Assembly (NCBI GenBank): GCA_937884385.1
Contig: CALGCW010000247.1
Span: 1-13,398 of the forward strand
Direction of reading: 5' to 3'
Source of the DNA: an uncultured Clostridia bacterium
Lineage (GTDB): Bacteria > Bacillota > Clostridia > Oscillospirales > CAG-272
Length of the DNA stretch: 13,398 nt
Made by a program: the position numbers and the translations under genes
In this document: positions 6,601 to 13,398 of the stretch, piece after piece
Position numbering within the stretch: the first letter of the stretch is position 1
How the letters are laid out: every line of letters starts with the position of its first letter
Notes under the pieces: model-generated
Databases searched by the model: none
Told to the model about the DNA's origin: nothing
What the model saw: only the letters and a program-made list of their open reading frames with translations

Positions 6601-9600
6601 CCGGGCATCGTGCAGGTGGGCTCACGGTACTCGGTTACATACTCATGTCTGCAACCGAGATATCCGTTTTCATCATACTGCATCTCTCCGCCGATGATAC
6701 CGCACGCAAAGACCCTTCTTTCCATATCGAGATATGCGATAGTAGTTAAGCTCATTCTAACAACACCGCTCGCATCAACATACTCAAGCATGGTGATGTA
6801 TTCACCCGCACCCGTGTAATTTCCAAATACTCGGAAGGTAATTGCGTCGTAGAAGTATTCGCCGATAAGCGTCATATCTACAGCTGCATTGTAGCAGGTG
6901 ATGAGCTGCTTTTCATAGTTGACTGTGCAAACTATAATTGCGCCCGTGTCATCAAGATACAGCCAGCCTGCCTCGTCAAAGTAATAGCTGATAATGTCGA
7001 AATCTTCACTGTTCTCAACAGTAAGATATGCGTATCCGTTGTCAAAGAGCTCAACGTACTGGATAAGTTCCATACCGTTCTGAATATCAAGTTGGAACTT
7101 GCCAAGAGAGTTGGCACTCGACATATCGGGAAGTACGGTAACGTAATATGCGTGGTTGCATCCGTTTGAGCCGTCATAATAATTGATATAACCGCCCAAG
7201 AAACGTCCGATCTGTTCAAAGGAGATCATACCTTCAGGATCGATCTGGAGCATTTCCTCGGTGATAATTACCTCAACGACACCCTTGTATGCATATCTAA
7301 CATAAAGTGTCTTGCCAAGAATATTCTCGTAAGCAAAATGCTTATAGGAAGTGCCGACGGAAACGGTAAAGTCGTTTTGATCCATCCATACGTCCTCTAT
7401 CCAATCCTGCTCGGGCTCAGTTCCCATACCGCCGTTGGTTTCTTCGATCTCTCTGAAGAGCCAGCAGATCTCATCCTCGAGAGATCTAAGCTCTTCTACA
7501 GATCCTGCGGACTTAACTCGTCTGTAAAGTTCTCTGTAAGAGTTAACGTATGCTTCCGCGATCTCAAAGCGGTTGTTCAAGTTCTCCCAATTATTGCGCA
7601 TTGAGTTGAGAATATCCTCACGGATAGCTTCCCAATCATTACCGTTTACGATATCATTCCAAAGATCACCGTGATACAGCTCGTTCATGATCTTGATTGC
7701 ATCAGCAACAGTCGTTGCGTTGCGGATCATCATTGCGATCTGATCTGCACGCTGGTAATGCTCTGCGGTAACGTTGTGGCCATCCAGGCTGAGATACTGC
7801 ATATCTACATACATATCGCGAATAAGCTGTTCACACATCGACTCAAGATAGATACCCTCATTTGCTTTTTCAAGGATCTGTTCCATCAAGAATGCTTCCA
7901 GTGCATTCAGCTCTTGCACGGTGCGTGCAGAATGCAGTCTTTCATTAAATGCCTGGAAATGTGTATCCAACAGCTGAGGGATCCACCACTCGTTCTGCTC
8001 GCCAACAAGGTTCCATGCTTTTTGAACACGGCTGATAGTTTCCCAACGAATCGAATCCACTTCTTCTTCAAAGCTTTCACCTGCTATGCTTCTGTAGAGG
8101 TTATCAAACGCAGAATAATAAATGTCGTTAACCTCTTCCATATTCTCTGCCTTCGCCATGTTCTGACAGATCAGGTCGTAAAGCTCAGCGTTTTCAAGAG
8201 CTGCCGCGTTGAAGTAGGTAAGAAGGAACTCCCACTCTATGTTCATGCGCTCCTGATATTGATTCTTCCAGAAGAATACATCATTACGGATGTGGCGCTC
8301 ATCACACAGCTCATAGAATCTGTCTTTAAGCTGACTGAGCTGCTTTTCATCAAATGCCTCGTAAATGGCATTGATAATATTTGCGTATTCCGAGTCAAAG
8401 TACTCGTTTATAAATATTCCGGCAATATTTAAACGCTGCCACTCGCGATTAATATCATACAAGAGGTCGTTTCTATACTGATCAATGTCAACCTCTCCGC
8501 TACCGCTATAAAGCTTTTCCATAAAGGGAACGAAGATATTGTCGTGGATATTATTGATCTCTTCCATAGAGCCCGCTACAGAAACACGGTAGCAAAGCTC
8601 GTCAAAGTAAGCGGCCTGCTCAGCGGTAGGAGCGTTAGGAGCGGAAGCGATGAAATCGTTCCACACAAAACGCATAGTGTTCAGCACGTTCTGCCTGTGG
8701 TTTTCAACGGGATCAACGGGAGTGTCGATGCCGCTATAGATTTCTTTTACAAGATCCTCAAATTTCTGCACGAAGCTTTCAATATCAAAAGGAGAAATTG
8801 AGTCCTTGACACCTGCGTGGTAAGCGCTAAAGCGCTCTTGCTGTGCTTCCGTGAACTTTATACCCTCCAAGAGGATATCATTCCAACGATTCTCAAGATA
8901 ATTCAGAGATTCCTCACGGTAGTTATCTACCTCGGGGCTACCCTGTGCTAAAATTCTGTTTTCGATATCGTAGAACTGCGCCTTAAGTGAATCAACTTTC
9001 TCAAAGGAATCAGCCGCCCGTATCTCTTCGCGGAGCATCATTACGTGTGCTCTGTACGCCTCCGAACCGGTGATATAATATTGGCAAATTATTTGCCATC
9101 TTTCATCAAGAATGCAAATAGTATCGTTCTTATAATCTTCAAGACCAGAGGGAGTTTCGCCGCCACCGTTTATAATATCGCTAAGGAGCATCTTGAACTG
9201 ATCCTTGTAACTATCAAGTTCTTCTTCGGTCGTCGCCATCTTAACGTTGGAATAGATCTCGCGATAACGCTTGACCTGCTCATCGGTTACGCCAAATTTC
9301 TCCTGAGCCATCTTCCACTCGGAAGACATCCATTTCATCATATCTTGGCGAAGTGCTTCAAAATCGGTAGTGCCGCCGCCTTTAACGATCTCATTGATAA
9401 GATCGTTTATCTGGTTGTTGTAATCATATATCAGCTCCTCGCTGGTTGCCAAATGGATATGATCGATAAGCTGGTTGAAGCGCTCGTACTGTTCATTGCT
9501 GATAGCGTATCCGGCCATATGCAAATCATCCCACGCCATGAATATCTTTTCCAGAATTTCCTGACGTATCTTTTTAAGGGGATCTACGGGAATGTCTGTA

Positions 9601-12600
9601 CCTTCCTCGATCTCCGCAACGAGCTCGTGGAATTCACCAAGGTACTCGTCTATTTCGTAAGTCTCAAAGCTGAGCTCAATTGCAAAACGCAGCTGGAGAT
9701 AATACAAATACTGATCAAAGGTTATCGCTATGCCGTTGTTGTAGAGATGTTCCCAATTGATTGCCATCTCGTTGAGGGCACTATTGCGGCGCTCGCTAAG
9801 CTCGTAGTCATCCTTTCCGACGATCGTTTTGAAATAATTAAAGATTGAGCGACAATGATTGTGCAACGAATAAATATCGACCGCGGTACTCATCGAATTT
9901 ATTCTCTTATCAATGGTAGGTGCCATTTCAGCAGACGCAACGGGATAGCGCATTTGCACGTTTTCCCAAAGCGCAAAAATTTCCTCCAGAACTTCTTCGC
10001 GATAGCTTTCAAACATTTCTTGGCTATCGAGCATAGGAACATCCATCATTACGGTTTCTCGCAAGATGTTGTACGCACGCTCCAGTGTGCGAAGCTCTTC
10101 TTCAGTACCTACTACATTCACTTGATTGCGGAGAGTATCCCATGCGTAGTGGTAGATGTATGCAACCAAATACTGCTTGGAAAGAGATCTCCAATCGCTC
10201 ATTATGTAGTTTCTTATCTCCTGACGAAGCGATTCGATATCTACCTCTCCACCGCCTTTTATGACGGATTCAGTCAAAGCGTTAAAGTCGTTGCTATAGA
10301 TAGCGTCTATCTCTTTAACAGTCTTTGCGGCCTTTATTCTGCTGTAGATGTCAGAGAACTGTGTCTGCTGATCCGCAGAAATACTGTATTTCTCATTCAA
10401 AGACGACCACTCGGAATCCATCTTGTTAAGGATCTCTTTGCGGTAAGAATCGAGTTCAGCGGTAGAGCCACCGTTGTAGATCTCGTTTGTGAAAATCTTA
10501 AATTCATTATAGATCGAATTTAAGAGATCTTTATTCTCGGGATCAGCCGCCTTCATCTGATCAACAAGCGCGTCGTAGCGAGCCTGCTGGTCTTCTGTAA
10601 CGTTATACTTATTCAGAATACTGTTCCACTGCTGGTTCATCTTGAAGAGGAGGCTTGCCGCTACAGATTCAAAATTGCCGCAGTTGTAGCAACGTCCATT
10701 CTCGTCGTATTTGTGTTCCAATGCAGGTATTGTCTCAGTAGCATAAACGTGGTTGCAGGATACGCAGATCTGATTGCGAATTCCGTCTCTGTCGCAGGAT
10801 ACGGGAACAACGTCAACCCAATCGAGCGTACAGCCCTCGCTCCATACGTGGCTTCCGTCACGCATACAAACGCGGGTGTGAATACCTTCGCCATTGCAGA
10901 TCCACTCGCCCCACATATGTCCGGGAGCAGAAGCAATGTCCTTCTCTGTATAACCGCATTCGGTGCAGAGGTGGAGCTTATAGCCGTCAGTCTCACATGT
11001 AGGATCTACTTTCTCCAGAAGGACGTACTTATGGTTCTTGCAAGTATAAATACTTGAGGGTTTTTCATCCCTGGGGTAAAGATTTATTACGATATGCAGG
11101 CTTTCAGGATTGAGATCAGCATCAGCAAAGATCATATGCCTGAGGTATGCAGTTTCATGAGTTTTGAGATACATTGTGTATTCGCCCTCAAGCTCTCCGG
11201 GAGTTCCGTCTGCATTTGCAAAGTAACGAATTACAATTGCAGTGTTGTTAACAAGATCAAGAGTGATCTCTTCGTAATATTCTGTGTCAAAGCGATTAAC
11301 GTTTCCGCTCCACTTGTATGTCTCAAGCAATCCGCAGGATACGCATTCAGCGTTTTCAAAGCTATGAGGCAGCTTAGGAACGATATCTATCTTCTTGGTA
11401 TCACGGCAAACAGTACAGCTGATCGTAGTATAACCTTCTTTTCTGCACGTTGCCTGTACAACTTTTGTTGTGATGGTGCATTCCTCGGTTACGGTATGAC
11501 CGCACTGCTTATCACCTATAACGTTTGAGCAAGTTCCCGTGTGAGTACCATCGCCGTTGCAAACGTATGTAAACGCATGACCGTACGCTTGTCTTACGAT
11601 CTCACGGGTCTCCTCACAGTAACGGCAGTAGCGAAGATCAAGACCGCTTTCGGTACAGGTTGCCTCAATAATAGCCTGTCTAACGCCCCAGCTATGTGAG
11701 CCTCCACAATCATAGAACGAGAGAGAACCGTCAGCGGCAAAGGTCAGACGTCCGTGTGAGTCGTGTCCGAGAGGATCATAGCCGTGGGGCTCTGCCATGT
11801 AGAGCCAGATTCCCTCCATATCGCTTCTCCAGTACATATTGTCAACGATCTCTCCGGTGTCGCTCTTAACAACGGAAACCAAACCGTCGGCGCAGAGAGG
11901 ATCCATGCCACTATCAAATGCATAGAACATGTACCTAAGTACGTATTCACCATTTTCGTCGCTCTTGAGCTTTTCAGCGACGAACATAGGATCTGCATGA
12001 TATCCGCATACGCAATTTCCATTAGCGTCATACGAGCAGTACAAAAGATCGGGACCGATGACACCGCACTCGGAGCAGAATACTACGTGACGACCGTTGT
12101 TATGAGATTCGTAGCGGTCGAAACGGTGTCCGAAAGGCTCTACAAAATCAGCCTTATAGCCATTTCCGCATTCGCAGATATAGTAAGTGTATCCCTGATC
12201 GGTGCAGGAAGCCTCAAAGATGTGGTCAAGCTTGAAGGAGCAGAGTTCGTCCTCACGTGTTCCGCAGTTATAGCAGAAACGGTAGTGATCCTTCTCTGTG
12301 TTACATATCAACTTGCTCCATGAATGATCAAGCGCCTTTACAAAGTTATCATTATAGCTGTGTCCGCAAATCTTGCAGAGGTATCTGGTATAACCGTCAG
12401 CCGTGCAGGTAGGAGCGATCACCTCACTCACATATACACACTTATCGGTCTGCTTGTGGCTTGCGTCATTTCCACAAACACGGGAGTGTGTTCCGTCGCC
12501 ACCCTCAGTCCACTTGCTCCAGGAGTGTCCAAGAGCGTCGGTCTCATCACCTACGTAGCTATGTCCGCAAATAGTGCAAGTATAGATGGTGTATCCCTTT

Positions 12601-13398
12601 TCCTCACAGGTGGGAGCGGTTACAACTGTCTGATAATCGCACTTTGCGCTCTCTACGTGTGTCTTATCGTTTGCGCAGACGCGAGAGTGTGTGCCGTCTT
12701 CGTTATGTGTCCATGCGCCGTATGCATGACCTATTGCAGAGTAAGTAACGCTATAGCTGTATCCGCAGGTCTTACATTCGTGCTTCTCGTAGCCGTCCTT
12801 TTCACATGTAGGAGCAACTACAGTCTTATTATAGTCGCAAGCAACTTTTTCAATATGGCTTGCGTCATTTCCGCAAACACGGGTGTGCGATCCGTCCTCG
12901 TTGGACTTCCACTCACTCCAAGCGTGATCTTTAGGCTGTGTGAAATTGTCATCATAGCTGTGTCCGCAAAGCTTGCAGATATATCTGGTATAACCGCCGG
13001 TGGTACAGGTGGGAGCGATAACGGTGCTCTCATATTCACAATCCTTGGTCTCTATATGGCTTGCGTCGTTCTTACAAACGCGAATATGAGTGCCGTTCGC
13101 GTTGGACTTCCAATCGCCAAAATTATGAGTGAGCGCGTCGGTCTCATCACCTATATAGCTGTGTCCGCAAACCGTGCATGTGTAGGTGGTATATCCCTTT
13201 TCCTCACAGGTAGGAGCAGTTACAACCGACTTGTAATCGCACTTTGCGCTCTCTACGTGCGTCTTATCGTTTGCGCAGACGCGAGAGTGTGTGCCATCCT
13301 CGTTGTGTGTCCATGCGCCCCAAGCATGCTCGGAGGCATTAGTCTTCTGATCTACGTAGCTGTAGTTACATGTCTTACAGGTATATTTGGTATATCCT
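3453..13398 (-). CDS. Giant modular repeat protein, N-terminus beyond window (Cys-rich repeats, helical repeats, Ig-like and beta modules)
   Basis: One frame is open from the right edge (first full codon at 13397) to the stop at 3453-3455, giving 3314 visible residues. A GTG at 12431 is only an internal codon: the frame reads on upstream through the same repeats, so the true start lies outside. Order from the N-terminal side: Cys/His repeats (13398-12001), a beta module, Cys repeats (11690-11310), a beta module, Cys repeats (11045-10674), 15 helical repeats (10673-7430), an Ig-like/beta module, a Cys repeat, an Ig-like/beta module, two helical repeats (5655-5218), two Ig-like/beta modules and an acidic tail. 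No catalytic domain is visible. Size and make-up suggest a secreted or surface-exposed adhesin or scaffold, but this is inference because the signal peptide region is not in view. No LPxTG, SLH or LysM motif and no C-terminal membrane helix is seen. The gene ends at a strong terminator. Confidence 0.9.
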   Translation of the reverse strand, partial: GYTKYTCKTCNYSYVDQKTNASEHAWGAWTHNEDGTHSRVCANDKTHVESAKCDYKSVVTAPTCEEKGYTTYTCTVCGHSYIGDETDALTHNFGDWKSNANGTHIRVCKNDASHIETKDCEYESTVIAPTCTTGGYTRYICKLCGHSYDDNFTQPKDHAWSEWKSNEDGSHTRVCGNDASHIEKVACDYNKTVVAPTCEKDGYEKHECKTCGYSYSVTYSAIGHAYGAWTHNEDGTHSRVCANDKTHVESAKCDYQTVVTAPTCEEKGYTIYTCTICGHSYVGDETDALGHSWSKWTEGGDGTHSRVCGNDASHKQTDKCVYVSEVIAPTCTADGYTRYLCKICGHSYNDNFVKALDHSWSKLICNTEKDHYRFCYNCGTREDELCSFKLDHIFEASCTDQGYTYYICECGNGYKADFVEPFGHRFDRYESHNNGRHVVFCSECGVIGPDLLYCSYDANGNCVCGYHADPMFVAEKLKSDENGEYVLRYMFYAFDSGMDPLCADGLVSVVKSDTGEIVDNMYWRSDMEGIWLYMAEPHGYDPLGHDSHGRLTFAADGSLSFYDCGGSHSWGVRQAIIEATCTESGLDLRYCRYCEETREIVRQAYGHAFTYVCNGDGTHTGTCSNVIGDKQCGHTVTEECTITTKVVQATCRKEGYTTISCTVCRDTKKIDIVPKLPHSFENAECVSCGLLETYKWSGNVNRFDTEYYEEITLDLVNNTAIVIRYFANADGTPGELEGEYTMYLKTHETAYLRHMIFADADLNPESLHIVINLYPRDEKPSSIYTCKNHKYVLLEKVDPTCETDGYKLHLCTECGYTEKDIASAPGHMWGEWICNGEGIHTRVCMRDGSHVWSEGCTLDWVDVVPVSCDRDGIRNQICVSCNHVYATETIPALEHKYDENGRCYNCGNFESVAASLLFKMNQQWNSILNKYNVTEDQQARYDALVDQMKAADPENKDLLNSIYNEFKIFTNEIYNGGSTAELDSYRKEILNKMDSEWSSLNEKYSISADQQTQFSDIYSRIKAAKTVKEIDAIYSNDFNALTESVIKGGGEVDIESLRQEIRNYIMSDWRSLSKQYLVAYIYHYAWDTLRNQVNVVGTEEELRTLERAYNILRETVMMDVPMLDSQEMFESYREEVLEEIFALWENVQMRYPVASAEMAPTIDKRINSMSTAVDIYSLHNHCRSIFNYFKTIVGKDDYELSERRNSALNEMAINWEHLYNNGIAITFDQYLYYLQLRFAIELSFETYEIDEYLGEFHELVAEIEEGTDIPVDPLKKIRQEILEKIFMAWDDLHMAGYAISNEQYERFNQLIDHIHLATSEELIYDYNNQINDLINEIVKGGGTTDFEALRQDMMKWMSSEWKMAQEKFGVTDEQVKRYREIYSNVKMATTEEELDSYKDQFKMLLSDIINGGGETPSGLEDYKNDTICILDERWQIICQYYITGSEAYRAHVMMLREEIRAADSFEKVDSLKAQFYDIENRILAQGSPEVDNYREESLNYLENRWNDILLEGIKFTEAQQERFSAYHAGVKDSISPFDIESFVQKFEDLVKEIYSGIDTPVDPVENHRQNVLNTMRFVWNDFIASAPNAPTAEQAAYFDELCYRVSVAGSMEEINNIHDNIFVPFMEKLYSGSGEVDIDQYRNDLLYDINREWQRLNIAGIFINEYFDSEYANIINAIYEAFDEKQLSQLKDRFYELCDERHIRNDVFFWKNQYQERMNIEWEFLLTYFNAAALENAELYDLICQNMAKAENMEEVNDIYYSAFDNLYRSIAGESFEEEVDSIRWETISRVQKAWNLVGEQNEWWIPQLLDTHFQAFNERLHSARTVQELNALEAFLMEQILEKANEGIYLESMCEQLIRDMYVDMQYLSLDGHNVTAEHYQRADQIAMMIRNATTVADAIKIMNELYHGDLWNDIVNGNDWEAIREDILNSMRNNWENLNNRFEIAEAYVNSYRELYRRVKSAGSVEELRSLEDEICWLFREIEETNGGMGTEPEQDWIEDVWMDQNDFTVSVGTSYKHFAYENILGKTLYVRYAYKGVVEVIITEEMLQIDPEGMISFEQIGRFLGGYINYYDGSNGCNHAYYVTVLPDMSSANSLGKFQLDIQNGMELIQYVELFDNGYAYLTVENSEDFDIISYYFDEAGWLYLDDTGAIIVCTVNYEKQLITCYNAAVDMTLIGEYFYDAITFRVFGNYTGAGEYITMLEYVDASGVVRMSLTTIAYLDMERRVFACGIIGGEMQYDENGYLGCRHEYVTEYREPTCTMPGEEHTHCVNCGQGTYREIPPLGHDYDADGYCIRCGSYMGGIDTPVRIENVYITPWQITDIPVGLSMEEFMAYVKNIEFFLNINYSDGTGIAGPYDISNIDFNSLDLNAPGSQTIWIDVPIDDLTWMLSIEFYFIGEPQVIAEYQMDKSSMKYDRVGEFRSIRIISDRTLMLDDGRTVSYDRYNNVIRFVNWNYEVLVVVNDETKTFSYYQAEDLNHIGTYFFDSFNAIFVYGDYYGAGEYVAVYVEGDFQDGKLLNKTSTMTTVIFLDLESNTVYCPYYTEVTLTIGEDGWLFYAPTVCEHLFDENDYCVYCGVNRVDVVRENILSKMEEEWVQLWREGYDTNSFAGEYEEYRNRIYFSDSVSDIEVVYDKLFRTLVNHVKKQGPSSNVDESVREQYLSDMEFRWNDLLRRCEGGLPGNFYDEYFNICNVMYATSSPSELDMYYHQFFMDLMYRAEDWWHNQMIDRVDHIIFEQREYTFTEGEITDPQQFINDYLCQSFLTVIYADGRQEMVQITPDMISYDGNVEFGTVGDFDFRISYSGRGYFWQSYITVTFLIDTSNSKLLGRYSFTLEELGEHEIMQLEIWDNGYAIMTYEGFDYFEQIPCEIRGNIICLDTGDGIWLFEIVSEDWAKLYLNIATEGLNVIGTYAFAQEFSFTVYGDYTGAGQYMALLNVTEHYDQYSIPLLVDLDLENGTIFTEHIGDMLYINSNGSLYLPGQENEIISVRLSESSMEIYENSFEGNPERFIEMYLLDKAWVITYGDGRQEYVQLTRDMISYDYDAVFDQAGTFRFHISYNTDNYGTSRTFKVFFLMRDAEVVGSYSCDMSPVGERYTLFIDIYSNGYAGITDDAGSDLQYSPCEIVGGQFILFTYEDRGPIVLKIASENEAILFDPATENYPTFATFRWDELTIDAYGEYTAPGAYLVVLRIEQYYVPIMMDIDLDAKTIVSNYFYYTMQINDDGTLTEIRDGMEDDEWGELVPVDPDISYDDDFEYDSSVGKDDVAIVEKESGDCVGTVDGEYHYASNDSGSNEYYYTYTDNGAYAYSVVAA
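3680..4440 (-). other. Ig-like plus beta companion module 4 (domain of the giant protein)
   Basis: It begins ISVRLSESSMEIYEN, then YGDGRQEYVQLTRDMISYD, YSNGYAGITD and FRWDELTIDAYGEYT. It has the same motif order as module 3, which points to tandem duplication of the pair. It is the last folded module before the acidic tail. Confidence 0.65.
4441..5217 (-). other. Ig-like plus beta companion module 3 (domain of the giant protein)
   Basis: It begins VDHIIFEQREYTFTEG, continues YADGRQEMVQITPDMISYD and ISYSGRGYF, then the beta part with WDNGYAIMTY and VIGTYAFAQEFSFTVYGDYT. It is a close paralogue of module 4: the stretch DMISYD and its DNA are shared between the two. Confidence 0.65.
5218..5655 (-). 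repeat. Two further helical repeats of the giant protein
   Basis: Two units of about 73 residues (VRENILSKMEEEWVQLW and VREQYLSDMEFRWNDLL) match the consensus of the 15-unit array, including the helix 1 tryptophan and the D-x-V-x-D-I-like second-turn region. They are separated from the main array by two Ig-like/beta modules, so the helical repeat was moved or the array was split. Confidence 0.8.
5656..5703 (-). repeat. Mini Cys cap motif
   Basis: HLFDENDYCVYCGVNR is a stand-alone copy of the cap that ends other Cys blocks. It sits here between an Ig-like/beta module and the next helical repeats, without a full Cys unit. Confidence 0.6.
5704..6469 (-). other. Ig-like plus beta companion module 2 (domain of the giant protein)
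   Basis: The first part (IENVYITPWQITDIPVGLSM, then INYSDGTGI and NAPGSQTIWIDV) fits bacterial Ig-like domains of the Y-x-DGT type (group 3-like). The second part carries HIGTYFFDSFNAIFVYGDYY then GAGEYVAVY, matching module 1. Such domains usually act as stalks or carbohydrate/protein contact surfaces on the cell exterior. Confidence 0.65.
6470..6656 (-). repeat. Single Cys/His-rich repeat with cap
   Basis: This short unit carries EPTCTMPGEEHTHCVNCGQG and GHDYDADGYCIRCG (cap at about 6500-6536). It separates Ig-like/beta modules 1 and 2 and ends in the GGIDTP linker also seen between helical repeats. Confidence 0.75.
6657..7429 (-). other. Ig-like plus beta companion module 1 (domain of the giant protein)
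   Basis: An Ig-like stretch (starting WIEDVWMDQNDFTVSVGTSY) is followed by a second beta module with the recurrent motif DNGYAYLTV and, further on, IGEYFYDAITFRVFGNYTG then AGEY. The same order of motifs returns three more times downstream. The Ig assignment rests on length, strand pattern and similarity to the clearer copy at 5704-6469. Confidence 0.6.
7430..10673 (-). repeat. Fifteen tandem helical repeats (about 72 residues each) of the giant protein
   Basis: By eye I can divide this stretch into 15 units of 70-75 residues (about 216 bases). The consensus is roughly YR-x-E-[IL]-L-x2-M-x3-W-x2-L, then an amphipathic helix around QQ-x-RY, then A-x-[ST]-x-EEL followed by a third helix ending in a GGG-like turn. 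The tryptophan of helix 1 (SEWSSL, INWEHL, NRWNDI, REWQRL, NNWENL) is kept in 14 of 15 units, with Met in unit 14. Linkers such as IDTPVDP recur. The pattern predicts three-helix bundles in a long rod. I do not recognise a named domain. DNA identity between units is low, so the array is old compared with the Cys array. Confidence 0.85.
10674..11045 (-). repeat. Cys/His-rich repeats, third block (two units and cap)
   Basis: The units carry DPTCETDGYKLHLCTECGYT and VSCDRDGIRNQICVSCNHVY, joined by GHMWGEWICNGEGIHTRVC. The block closes with HKYDENGRCYNCG at about 10677-10715, a short motif that recurs at the end of other Cys blocks. The helical repeats start directly after it. Confidence 0.75.
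11046..11309 (-). other. Beta-rich module between Cys repeats (domain of the giant protein)
   Basis: About 88 residues beginning YKWSGNVNRFDTEYYEEITL and ending HIVINLYPRDEKPSS. The alternation of hydrophobic residues suggests strands, and GEYTMYLKTHETAYL is close to the GEY segments of the downstream beta modules. It is probably a related domain. Confidence 0.5.
11310..11690 (-). repeat. Cys/His-rich repeats, second block (two units)
   Basis: Two diverged units carry EATCTESGLDLRYCRYCEET and QATCRKEGYTTISCTVCRDT, with GHAFTYVCNGDGTHTGTC between them. They end in a short CVSCG pair. The spacing of Cys and His matches the N-terminal array, but ND-x-SH is replaced by a VIGDKQCGHT stretch. Confidence 0.7.
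11691..12000 (-). other. Beta-rich module between Cys repeats (domain of the giant protein)
   Basis: About 100 residues without the Cys spacing. They are rich in aromatic and beta-forming residues (YVLRYMFYAFDSG, GIWLYMAEPHGYDPLGH) and end in GRLTFAADGSLSFYDCGG. The module resembles the beta companion modules further downstream in the protein, so it may be a diverged copy. No function can be named. Confidence 0.5.
12001..13398 (-). repeat. N-terminal array of about seven Cys/His-rich repeats (about 66 residues each)
   Basis: Each unit follows the pattern APTC-x3-GY-x2-Y-x-C-x2-CG-x-SY, a variable stretch, (G)H-x-W-x2-W, then DGTHSRVC-x-ND-x-SH and a further Cys. Examples are APTCEEKGYTTYTCTVCGHS and APTCTADGYTRYLCKICGHS. 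The CxxC pairs and spaced His suggest small metal-binding or disulfide-bonded units. The last two units (12360-12001) diverge and gain a CYNCG and a CSECG pair. The array continues past the right edge, so its true copy number is unknown. Such Cys-rich repeats are common in large surface proteins of gut Firmicutes, as far as I recall. I know no function. Confidence 0.85.
12310..13398 (-). repeat. Higher-order 600-nt tandem duplication inside the Cys-repeat array
   Basis: DNA at about 12310-12740 aligns in register with 12910-13340 at an offset of exactly 600 bases (200 residues, three Cys units). The best block, 12641-12695 against 13241-13295, differs at one of 55 bases. The array therefore grew by copying three-unit blocks, and the high DNA identity points to recent duplication or gene conversion. 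Confidence 0.85.

Noticed and set aside
12431..12433. GTG near 12431 as the start of the giant protein
   Set aside because: The same frame reads on upstream through matching Cys repeats to the window edge, with no Shine-Dalgarno before this GTG.
12001..13398. CRISPR array
   Set aside because: The regular repeats are coding, have a 3-base-compatible period (about 200 and 600 bases) and vary at synonymous sites. There are no short identical repeats with unique spacers.

Overview
The window looks like a chromosomal segment of a low-to-mid GC Gram-positive bacterium, most likely an anaerobic, gut-type member of the Clostridia. The reasons are strong AGGAGG-type ribosome binding sites, close-to-consensus sigma-A promoters, stem-loop/U-tract terminators after most genes, and proteins typical of that group: a MerR regulator with a membrane and zinc-ribbon tail, a DUF308 membrane protein, a NodB-type deacetylase and a giant Cys-repeat surface-type protein. 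The genus cannot be set from the sequence. I see no rRNA, tRNA, CRISPR array, insertion sequence or phage gene.

Layout: (1) 1-730, minus strand, a MerR-family regulator cut by the left window edge, with an unusual 19-bp-spacer promoter and dyads upstream. (2) 910-1401, minus, a six-helix DUF308 membrane protein, closed by its own terminator at 870-899. (3) 1402-1612, a divergent intergenic region holding a dyad and an extended -10 promoter. (4) 1613-2449, plus, a cytoplasmic NodB/CE4 polysaccharide-deacetylase-like enzyme, ending at a perfect palindromic terminator shared with the convergent gene. (5) 2506-3330, minus, a two-helix membrane protein with a TPR-like cytoplasmic domain, read from a perfect-consensus promoter. 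(6) 3453-13398, minus, one uninterrupted reading frame of 3314 visible residues that runs off the right edge, so its N-terminus is missing. It ends at a strong terminator at 3417-3446.

The giant gene fills three quarters of the window and is the main point of interest. From its N-terminal side it carries an array of Cys/His-rich repeats of about 66 residues with a 600-nt higher-order period, interspersed beta-rich modules, 15 tandem copies of a roughly 72-residue helical repeat with a nearly invariant tryptophan, then Ig-like plus beta modules, two more helical repeats, two more Ig-like plus beta modules, and an acidic Tyr-rich tail without a sortase motif or membrane anchor. I recognise the general style (large repeat-built surface or secreted protein) but not a named family for the whole.

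The genes do not form one obvious operon. Each has its own promoter or terminator, so I do not infer a shared pathway. A loose cell-envelope theme (membrane proteins, deacetylase, giant repeat protein) is only suggestive.
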